Of a stretch of 11,877 nucleotides of DNA, positions 6,720 through 11,877 are shown one piece after another. A program made the translations under genes and the position numbers. Each line of letters begins with the position of its first letter. Position 1 is the first letter of the stretch. The notes under the pieces were generated by a model. It did no database searches. It was given only the letters and a program-made list of their open reading frames with translations, and was not told where the DNA came from. Location of the stretch: NCBI GenBank assembly GCA_016183145.1, contig JACPFE010000537.1:1-11877 (forward strand), written 5' to 3'. Source of the DNA: Deltaproteobacteria bacterium (GTDB lineage: Bacteria; Desulfobacterota; Binatia; UBA9968).

Positions 6720-7709
6720 CTACGCTCTCAGCGCCGGCAGGACTTCTTCGCCCAGAAAAGCGATCTGCTCGTGCCAGTCGGCGTAGCGGAATCTCAGATC
6801 GTAAACGATATGGTCGGCACCGGCCTGCTCATAGGCGCGGGTCGCGCGGACGATGTCCTCTGGCGTTCCAGCAAGAAGGAACCCTTCGATATCCTCCAGC
6901 GTCGAGAATCGACCAGACGCGGGCTTGACCCAAGTGGGATATTTCTCCGCCTCGGCGATCAGAGCCTGAGCGTTCACCGACGCCAGCGCCGCCGCTCTGA
7001 TTTTGTCGATGCTGGTGAAGGGCATGACTGCCGCCGTTACCATCGGCCTTCCGGCGTTTTGACATAACTCGCGGAGGTATGTGACGCATTTTCTGAATGT
7101 CGCGAGTGTGATCCGCGCCGGCATCCAGCCGTCGCCATACTCAGCGGCGCGACGGCACGAGGCCAGCGTCCCGCCGCCGCACCAGATCGGAATGGGCCGA
7201 ACCGGAATAGGTCTAAGTCTTACCTCCTCGAAGGCATAGGCGTCGTCGCTGTGCGAAACTTTTTCACCGGCCCACAGCCGGCGGCAAATCGCAGCATTGG
7301 TCTTTGCAAGTTTGGCCCTGTCCGCAAGCGTGCTCGGACGGCCCGCGGCAGCGAATTCATGGGGGAAGCCGCCGATTCCCATGCCCATGAGGAGCCGGCC
7401 GTTGGAGATCGCGCTCAAAGCCGCGAAGAGCTGGGCCAGATGGATGGGATGTCGATGGCAAATCACCATCGATGTCCCGAGGGTAAGCCTTTGCGTTACC
7501 GAGGCGACCGCCGCCAGCACCAACGGCCCTTCAATATGCGTTTTGTCGCTCCCTTCGATGCCGTGCGGCTCGAAGACAAGATGGTCCCTGACCCAGACGG
7601 AGTCAAAGCCGTAAGCTTCAGCCTTTGCCGCACCGATAAGACACTTCTCGACCGATGCGTGTTCGCCGAAATGAGGCAGCAGCAAACCGAACTTCAAATT
7701 CGTCGCCAT
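6720..7709 (-). CDS. LLM-class flavin-dependent oxidoreductase (luciferase-like)
   Basis: The 329-residue product is a luciferase-like monooxygenase-family TIM barrel that uses FMN or F420. Recognisable are FGLLLPHFG (7-15, first strand), AEAYGFDSVWVRDHL (30-44), LTLGTSMVICHRHPIHLAQ (75-93), GRLLMGMGIGGFPHEF (104-119, cofactor phosphate region), PIPIWCGGGT (172-181), RAAEYGDGWMP (187-197) and a C-terminal AGTPEDIVRATRAYEQAGAD (280-299). Members oxidise varied small molecules such as alkanesulfonates, aldehydes or F420-linked substrates; specificity cannot be assigned. I start at ATG 7709 because MATNLKFG begins the first barrel strand and GGAG lies about 12 bases upstream; ATG at 7727 or 7778 would add 6 or 23 residues without a better ribosome site. 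Inverted-repeat element A ends 11 bases beyond its stop codon. Confidence 0.9.
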   Translation of the reverse strand: MATNLKFGLLLPHFGEHASVEKCLIGAAKAEAYGFDSVWVRDHLVFEPHGIEGSDKTHIEGPLVLAAVASVTQRLTLGTSMVICHRHPIHLAQLFAALSAISNGRLLMGMGIGGFPHEFAAAGRPSTLADRAKLAKTNAAICRRLWAGEKVSHSDDAYAFEEVRLRPIPVRPIPIWCGGGTLASCRRAAEYGDGWMPARITLATFRKCVTYLRELCQNAGRPMVTAAVMPFTSIDKIRAAALASVNAQALIAEAEKYPTWVKPASGRFSTLEDIEGFLLAGTPEDIVRATRAYEQAGADHIVYDLRFRYADWHEQIAFLGEEVLPALRA

Positions 7710-7863
7710 AAAGATTCTTTTCTCCATCGCTCGAGCAAGATTTGCAAGCGCCCGCGAAGGATACAGGAAGCCAAACAAGTAGTTTGTGTTAGCCTATTGC
7801 CAAGGAATGCATTTAACAGTGATAGACTGGCTCTCGCCGGTGCTTTTTTTCAAAAAATTCCCC

Positions 7864-7893
7864 TTGATTTTTTATTTTTGCGGACTAAATACT
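7864..7893 (+). promoter_or_regulatory. Candidate promoter upstream of the 8001 gene
   Basis: The 291 bases between the divergent LLM and 8001 genes include an AT-rich patch at about 7840-7920. Within it TTGATT (7864-7869) and AATACT (7888-7893) are 18 bases apart, each matching four of six sigma-70 consensus positions. A T7 run at 7844-7850 precedes it, preceded in turn by a weak CTGGC/GCCGG hairpin, possibly only a curved or UP-like stretch. Confidence 0.3.
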
Positions 7894-8000
7894 ACTTAGG
7901 TGGACTTTCTAAGATAATTCAGCTCCAGGCGCAACGAGTAGTTTCTTAACTCACTGCTCGCGAAGCGCAACGCCTCCCTCCCGGAGAGGAGTGAACGGTC

Positions 8001-8579
8001 ATGTGGAGCCGGCTGTACCGCAATCACGTCCTAATGGCCTTCCCGACCTACGACAGCGCCAAGCATGCCTGGGTACCGCAGGTCGATATCAACTGGTTTC
8101 TTGGCCCTTCTCACGATTCCACGTTTGTCCGTTTCCCGAGCCACTTCCTTACCGAAGACGAAGCCGTGAGGTGGGCTTTAGCCCGAGGCCAGGCATGGAT
8201 CGACAAGCGCCTCGAGCACCTGCAAGGCCGTGCGCCCAAGCGGCGGCGCATGTTCGACATGATCGAAGCGTTCAACGAGAGCCTGACGAAGGCGATCCCC
8301 CAACAACCACGCCCGGCTCAAGCGGGGCCGAGTCGGTCCTTGAAACCAAGCCTCTCTTTCGAAGAATTTACCCACCTTCTCGCGCAAAAAAAGGGCTTGA
8401 CCTTCAGCGTCAAGACGTTGCAGAAAAGCTACGCCGCGCTGGTCAAGGTAAGAAAAACCAAGCGCTGGTCTTGGGCCGAGACCAAACGGAAAGTGATGCG
8501 CGCCCAGCAGGCCCCCGCTCCGACCGGAGCGCCGCGGCGCATTCCTCTCTCAGAGCGGGCCTGGGGCAGAATCCATTAG
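8001..8579 (+). CDS. Hypothetical protein, 192 residues, unrecognised family
   Basis: I do not recognise this protein. The start is well supported: GAGAGGAG lies 9 bases before the ATG. The sequence divides into an aromatic-rich N-terminal part (about 1-75, with MAFPTYDSAKHAWVPQVDIN and FPSHFLTEDEAVRWALARGQ), a basic and Pro-rich linker (about 76-115, with PKRRRM and QQPRPAQAGP), and a helical, Lys-rich C-terminal part (about 118-168, FEEFTHLLAQKKGLTFSVKT then LVKVRKTKRWSWAETKRK). The basic C-terminus could bind nucleic acid, but no defined HTH is certain. There is no signal peptide or membrane segment. It stands alone between a divergent oxidoreductase gene and a membrane-protein gene 109 bases downstream. 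Coding potential is good from the ribosome site, length and composition. Confidence 0.68.
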   Translation: MWSRLYRNHVLMAFPTYDSAKHAWVPQVDINWFLGPSHDSTFVRFPSHFLTEDEAVRWALARGQAWIDKRLEHLQGRAPKRRRMFDMIEAFNESLTKAIPQQPRPAQAGPSRSLKPSLSFEEFTHLLAQKKGLTFSVKTLQKSYAALVKVRKTKRWSWAETKRKVMRAQQAPAPTGAPRRIPLSERAWGRIH

Positions 8580-8688
8580 ACGTCGCCCGTCGGTCCGCAG
8601 CGCACCATTCGCCGGCGAATTCGAAGAGACCGCGTGTGGCTCGGCCTTGGCCCGGACCCCATCGATCAATTCGTCCTGACGCAACCCG

Positions 8689-9078
8689 ATGATCACCGCG
8701 CAAATATTCTATCGCTTGCTTGCCGATCTGGTTGTCTTGGTGCATTTCGCGTTTGTCCTGTTCGTTGTCCTCGGCGGATTTTTGGTCGCGCACCGGCGCC
8801 CCGTGATGCCATTTCACCTCGCCGCGGCTGTCTGGGCCGCGCTCATCGAATTTAGCGGTTGGATCTGCCCGCTTACCCCGCTCGAGAACGCGCTCAGGGA
8901 AAAATCAGGAAGCAGCGGATACTCTTCGGACTTCGTCGCCCACTATATCCTGCCGATCCTGTATCCCGAGGGACTGACGCGCGAGACGCAGATCGCGCTG
9001 GGGACCTTGGTGATCGTAACCAACTTGGGAATCTACGCTTGGGTCCTGGGACACAAAATCGGACGGGATGCGCCCTGA
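8689..9078 (+). CDS. DUF2784 family small membrane protein
   Basis: The 129-residue product matches the DUF2784 family, small integral membrane proteins of unknown function. Membrane helices are visible at about 8-33 (YRLLADLVVLVHFAFVLFVV core), 42-60 (PFHLAAAVWAALIEFSGWI) and 103-121 (ALGTLVIVTNLGIYAWVLG). Between them are the family's conserved blocks: GWICPLTPLENALR (57-70), SGYSSDF (75-81), and HYILPILYPEGLTR (84-97). The length is normal for the family, so the gene appears intact. The start ATG at 8689 fits the beginning of the first helix region, though no clear Shine-Dalgarno sequence precedes it. Inverted-repeat element B begins 52 bases after the stop. Confidence 0.9.
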   Translation: MITAQIFYRLLADLVVLVHFAFVLFVVLGGFLVAHRRPVMPFHLAAAVWAALIEFSGWICPLTPLENALREKSGSSGYSSDFVAHYILPILYPEGLTRETQIALGTLVIVTNLGIYAWVLGHKIGRDAP

Positions 9079-9130
9079 TTCGCACAGAGAGCGGCAGCGA
9101 ACGACCGCCCTGTTCTACAAGAATGACCAC

Positions 9131-9372
9131 CGTTCAACCCGGATTCCGCAGTCGAGCATGAGCGAGGGGTAAACCTGGGGCGGCGAAGACACTCAGACTT
9201 GCTGTTTCAGAGTCTTTTTCGCCGCTCCGCACAACGCCTTATTATTCCGACAAAATTGGCATAACAGAAAATTCTGTCCCGAGCTTAGAGGTAGAAATGC
9301 ATTGTCTTCGCGGCGCAAGGTTTACCCCTCGCTCATGGCGTCACTTTCCGACTGCGGAATCCGGGTTCAACG
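9131..9372. mobile_element. MITE-like element B with long interrupted inverted repeats
   Basis: The outer arms 9131-9154 and 9349-9372 match as an inverted repeat at 23 of 24 bases (core TTCCGCAGTCG and AACCCGGA). The inner arms 9157-9191 and 9303-9337 match at 32 of 35 (core CATGAGCGAGGGGTAAACCT). The right side carries 11 bases between its two blocks against 2 on the left, an indel in one arm. The roughly 110-base centre is AT-rich, holds no gene, and includes the near-palindrome ACAGAAAATTCTGT (9264-9277). A secondary hairpin at 9182-9223 (GGCGAA/TTCGCC with a T5 run) might terminate the DUF2784 transcript. The element fills the gap between the convergent DUF2784 and nuclease genes. I see no clear target duplication. 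A non-autonomous transposon relic is the best reading. Confidence 0.6.
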
Positions 9373-9377
9373 CTTTC

Positions 9378-10181
9378 TCACCTGAACGCCGAATTGAGCA
9401 GCCAGGCCAAGCGGATTCCGGCTTGGACCAGCCGGGTTCGCACCACCGGCCGGGCCATTTCCACGTACTCGTCGGAAAGCTCAACGGATTGGCCGACACT
9501 GTACGCCCGGGAACGAACCAGCATCAGCGATTCGTCGGTCCACTGGACCGGGCCCCCGCTTTGCCATCGAAGACGTTCTTCCTCGGTAACGGCCGCACCG
9601 AGCCGCCGAGCCAGATCTGCGGGTGTACCGGGTTCCATCTCCACCAGGTCCGTGTCCCAAAAATAATGGAGGTTGGTCGTCTGCCCTCGATAACTTACCT
9701 TGATCAAGGTCCCACCGCGGTCCTCCAACCTGCCGGCGTGGAGCGGTTGGTGTATATCGCCGACCAGATGCGCCACATAGCGCAGGGCCATGCGCTTGAT
9801 GATCGTCGGCGCATTCCTGTCACTGAGGTTGGAAAGAAACCACTTCAAGGCTTCGACGATGCAGTCTCGCTCCGGGCAGTCGCGGGCCTGGTCGTAGCCC
9901 TCGGCATTATCGCCGATACTGACGTAATGAAGCGGGTTAAGGTCGCCAATGCTTCTCCCTTCGTGGTCCGGCCAGAGCGCCGCATCGGCCAAGGTCGTGC
10001 CCGCAGGGAGTATCTCTTGAATTCGTTTTCGTGTTTCCTGGGTGAAATTAGCTTCCGCGATGAGAGCCACTACCCGATGGCCCTTGTCGCGCCAGGCAAA
10101 CGCTGGGGAAACAGCCGCGAGATGAAAAAGTAAAAAGGTCGCGATGGCGAAGCCGGTCAGCGACGCTTTGAGAGTCGGCAT
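9378..10181 (-). CDS. Secreted S1/P1-type zinc-dependent nuclease
   Basis: The 267-residue product belongs to the S1/P1 nuclease family, which cleaves single-stranded nucleic acid using three Zn ions. A signal peptide (FAIATFLLFHLAAVSPAFA) ends exactly before Trp30, and the mature protein begins WRDKGH, so Trp1 and His6 of the mature form match the P1 zinc ligands. Further ligands are visible: Asp72 (ALWPDH), His85 (PLHYVSIG), His138 and Asp142 with His148 (VAHLVGDIHQPLH), and His172 and Asp176 (NLHYFWDTD). Cys102 and Cys107 could form a disulfide. All expected zinc-binding positions appear present, so the enzyme should be active in the periplasm or outside the cell. The open frame continues upstream to 10430 but the signal peptide fixes the start at ATG 10181; its ribosome site is weak. 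Confidence 0.93.
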   Translation of the reverse strand: MPTLKASLTGFAIATFLLFHLAAVSPAFAWRDKGHRVVALIAEANFTQETRKRIQEILPAGTTLADAALWPDHEGRSIGDLNPLHYVSIGDNAEGYDQARDCPERDCIVEALKWFLSNLSDRNAPTIIKRMALRYVAHLVGDIHQPLHAGRLEDRGGTLIKVSYRGQTTNLHYFWDTDLVEMEPGTPADLARRLGAAVTEEERLRWQSGGPVQWTDESLMLVRSRAYSVGQSVELSDEYVEMARPVVRTRLVQAGIRLAWLLNSAFR

Positions 10182-10526
10182 GAGCAAATTTGTACGTTTA
10201 CGTTGCCTGTTGTGCAGCTCCACAAGCAAGCCCGTGGCACCTTCCAGTACGGCCGTGGGGCTCCACTTGCGCCTTCGTGCGGCCAATATACCATCCCCTC
10301 GCGCAGCGGCAATCCGAACCGCGCTTGTCAATCCGTCCGGGACCGTCTTTTTTTCCACCTGGAAAGCTTGGAAAAAACGGATGGAGGTCCCCAGTGAGAA
10401 TCGTTGCTTCCAGGTCTGGAGAACTTCCAAAAAAGTCCAAAGAATAGAGTCCTGCGACTGCGCCGAAGGGAGGCTTATAAAAAGGTAGGCGCCATTTCGG
10501 GCGTCGGGGAAAAGGAACGCCGCAGA
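10182..10526. other. Intergenic stretch without a supported gene
   Basis: These 345 bases lie between the start of the nuclease gene and the end of a small minus-strand ORF. Several short frames are open on both strands, but none has a convincing ribosome site or recognisable protein. Apart from the candidate nuclease promoter, I see only A- and T-rich runs near 10346-10377 and 10429-10437. Confidence 0.5.
10285..10312 (-). promoter_or_regulatory. Candidate promoter for the S1/P1 nuclease gene
   Basis: On the minus strand TTGCCG (complement of 10307-10312) and TATATT (complement of 10285-10290) are 16 bases apart; the -10 box matches five of six consensus bases. Transcription would begin near 10278 and give a leader of about 100 bases. 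The support is motif match and position only. Confidence 0.33.
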
Positions 10527-10736
10527 TCAGGACTTGGGGCTCAACTCGACTTTAACCGGTTCCTTCTTCTCATCAGGCTCGGCCATGATCGTCGCCGGTT
10601 TGTGCACGGTCACCAACGGCTTCCGCCGAAGCTCCTGCTCCCTGGCTTTAATGGCATTGAGCCGCTCTTGGAACCAGGTTTTCTCGGGCCAGTTCCAGTT
10701 TTGATCAGCATCTGGATTGATCATCGGCTGCTTCAT
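10527..10736 (-). CDS. Small hypothetical protein, 69 residues (doubtful)
   Basis: This short frame encodes a hydrophilic, charged peptide: an Asn/Trp-rich N-terminus (INPDADQNWNWPEKTW), a helix-prone basic segment (FQERLNAIKAREQELRRK, about 22-39), and an acidic-basic Lys/Glu tail (AEPDEKKEPVKVELSPK). The composition resembles a real small soluble protein more than a shadow frame, and no larger gene overlaps it. I chose the ATG at 10736; a second ATG lies four codons later, and the open frame itself extends upstream to 11036 through sequence of unprotein-like composition. No Shine-Dalgarno sequence is visible. No family is recognised, and it may not be expressed. Confidence 0.42.
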   Translation of the reverse strand: MKQPMINPDADQNWNWPEKTWFQERLNAIKAREQELRRKPLVTVHKPATIMAEPDEKKEPVKVELSPKS

Positions 10737-11056
10737 GACAGTTAACACATAAAACCTTGAGCAATCTTCGTACCAAAATTGCATTCCTGAACTTCCGAGG
10801 GAAATTTGATGGACGACCCGATGCTTCGAACATATTTTGCCAAATCTTGCCAGCGGCCGACAAAATCCTGTCGGTATTGGCAAGGGTTCGAGGAAGGGTT
10901 TCGACGGCGACCATCCGCGTCTTTCTTGTCCAGATCGGTACAGCGGGTGGAAGGCCAACCTTGTATCGGGACGCAGACTGGCACATAGAGCCAGACACCG
11001 ACGAGAGAATGGAAGCGATGGGCAGGAAAAAATCAATCAGAGAGAAAAGATAGGAA
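10737..11056. other. Intergenic stretch before the DUF5666 gene
   Basis: No gene is supported in these 320 bases. They contain a nested inverted repeat: TTGCCAA (10837-10843) pairs with TTGGCAA (10877-10883), enclosing CCGACA (10857-10862) with TGTCGG (10869-10874). A shorter CTGGC/GCCAG pair lies at 10978-10994, close to the downstream gene. The region probably holds promoters for the flanking divergent genes, but I find no strong -35/-10 pair. Confidence 0.4.
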
Positions 11057-11707
11057 ATGAAATATTCACGTTGGAAAAGGCCCTTTGGAGGCGCGTGGTT
11101 GGGGCTGATATTTGCATTGTCGTTTTTGGCCTGGGCTTTCGAAGCGACGACTCAAGTCGAGCGGCCGGGCACTCCGGTGTCCATCAGAGGCAAGGTCCTC
11201 TCATTGAAGGACTCCGAATTGATGGTCGCCGGCCCGAGCGGCGAGGTCAGGGTTTCGCTGGCGGACAAAACGGTTATCCGCGGCGACGTTGCGATCAAGC
11301 TCTCCGAGATCACCCCGGGTATGTATCTCGGGACTACCGCAACTAAGCAGGCGGACGGAAGCTTCCTGGCTTCAGAAGTCCATGTCTTCTCCGAAGACCA
11401 GCGTGGCACCGGCGAGGGGCACCACCCGCTGCGGTCGGCGCCTCAAAGCGGAGCGACGATGACCAACGCCAACGTCGAGCGCATCGAGGACGTGATGGTG
11501 CGCGAGGTGAAAGGACGGCTGCTGAAACTCAAGTACAAAGGAGGAGAGGTCAACGTTCTGGCGCCACCGGACATTCCGGTGGTAAAGCGCGTCCTCGGCG
11601 ATCGCTCGCTGCTTAAACCAGGCGTCGAGGTCTCGATCACCGCGACTCAAGGCGCGGACGGATCGCTCACCGCATCACAGATTACCGTGCGCGCACGGGC
11701 GAGGTGA
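11057..11707 (+). CDS. Exported DUF5666-type protein with two tandem repeats
   Basis: The 216-residue product begins with a basic segment and a hydrophobic stretch (AWLGLIFALSFLAWAF, 13-28), a signal peptide or membrane anchor, so it acts in the envelope. The rest contains two related beta-rich domains of the DUF5666 type, small OB-like barrels of unknown function. The first spans about 40-112 (VSIRGKVLSLKDSELMV through LASEVHVF), the second about 149-212 (REVKGRLLKLKYKGGEV through LTASQITV). Their ends are clearly alike: TATKQADGSFLASEVHV and TATQGADGSLTASQITV. The linker (about 113-148) is His- and Gly-rich (RGTGEGHHPL) and then MTNANVERIED. The ATG is preceded by ATAGGA, a close ribosome site. 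It is apparently monocistronic; the next feature downstream is a tRNA gene on the other strand. Confidence 0.82.
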   Translation: MKYSRWKRPFGGAWLGLIFALSFLAWAFEATTQVERPGTPVSIRGKVLSLKDSELMVAGPSGEVRVSLADKTVIRGDVAIKLSEITPGMYLGTTATKQADGSFLASEVHVFSEDQRGTGEGHHPLRSAPQSGATMTNANVERIEDVMVREVKGRLLKLKYKGGEVNVLAPPDIPVVKRVLGDRSLLKPGVEVSITATQGADGSLTASQITVRARAR

Positions 11708-11783
11708 TGGCGGGCGAAACTAACGCGGACGAGCGGAGGATTTCAGTCGTTTCGGCCGGGCAGCATTGGCCTCGTGATCTTTG

Positions 11784-11874
11784 TGGTGCCCGGAGCCGGA
11801 CTCGAACCGGCACGGACCCTTCCGGGTCCTCGGGATTTTAAGTCCCGTGTGTCTACCAATTCCACCATCCGGGC
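11784..11874 (-). tRNA. tRNA-Leu (anticodon UAA)
   Basis: Read on the minus strand, the gene has a 7-bp acceptor stem (GCCCGGA with TCCGGGC), a D-arm with GGTAGACAC, and an anticodon stem CGGGA/TCCCG enclosing CTTAAAA, giving anticodon TAA for leucine. It has the long variable arm typical of leucine tRNAs (GGACCC...GGGTCC), and a T-arm with GGTTCGAGTCC. The encoded 3' end is ACCA. The whole is 91 bases with CCA included. No attachment-site duplication or integrase is seen nearby. Confidence 0.97.
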
Positions 11875-11877
11875 ATA

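Noticed and set aside
7251..7949. 232-residue plus-strand open frame
   Set aside because: Most of it is antisense to the LLM oxidoreductase, with Arg/Ser-rich shadow composition and no family resemblance.
7991..8692. 233-residue open frame overlapping the 8001 gene in another frame
   Set aside because: Its Arg/Pro-rich composition is typical of an out-of-frame reading, and the AGGAG site favours the ATG at 8001.
10326..10331. Perfect TTGACA on the minus strand
   Set aside because: No acceptable -10 box lies 15-19 bases downstream; the nearby TATATT is about 35 bases away and pairs better with TTGCCG.
10182..10430. N-terminal extension of the nuclease frame
   Set aside because: The signal peptide with cleavage just before the zinc-binding Trp fixes the start at 10181; the extension would bury the signal.
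10757..11053. 98-residue plus-strand open frame before the DUF5666 gene
   Set aside because: It lacks a ribosome site and a recognisable domain, and a competing frame on the other strand is equally open; coding is not supported.

Overview
The window is ordinary-looking chromosomal DNA, moderately GC-rich, from what is probably an uncultured Gram-negative soil or subsurface bacterium. Signal peptides, a lipoprotein signal, an orphan SsuA/NMT1-type binding protein beside a sulfurtransferase, a luciferase-like flavin oxidoreductase and a DUF2784 membrane protein fit lineages such as Binatota, Rokubacteria, Tectomicrobia or the former Deltaproteobacteria. This placement is inference from gene content; no rRNA or other marker gene is present.

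Layout. 138-2209 (+): a secreted protein of unknown function followed closely by an alpha/beta-hydrolase lipoprotein. 2497-3164: a small excisionase-type HTH protein (+) convergent with a stand-alone receiver domain (-) whose phosphoacceptor Asp is replaced by Glu. 3438-6457: a CrtC/AttH-like lipocalin protein (-) divergent from a two-gene operon (+) of a two-domain sulfurtransferase and a periplasmic binding protein that share an ATGA overlap. 6507-6708: a roughly 200-bp element with long terminal inverted repeats. 6720-7709: an LLM-class oxidoreductase (-). 8001-9078 (+): an unrecognised 192-residue protein and a DUF2784 membrane protein. 9131-9372: a second, unrelated element with long inverted repeats. 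9378-10181: a secreted S1/P1-type nuclease (-). 10527-10736: a doubtful 69-residue ORF (-). 11057-11707: an exported DUF5666 protein with two repeats (+). 11784-11874: a tRNA-Leu(UAA) gene on the minus strand.

The genes do not form one pathway. The only firm operon is sulfurtransferase plus binding protein, which hints at handling of a sulfur-containing solute. The secreted protein and the lipoprotein at 138-2209 are probably co-transcribed. The most unusual structures are the two non-coding elements with long inverted repeats, each placed between the 3' ends of convergent genes, and the pseudo-receiver with Glu at the phosphorylation site. I found no CRISPR array, transposase, integrase, toxin-antitoxin pair or defence system, and no convincing new multi-gene system.
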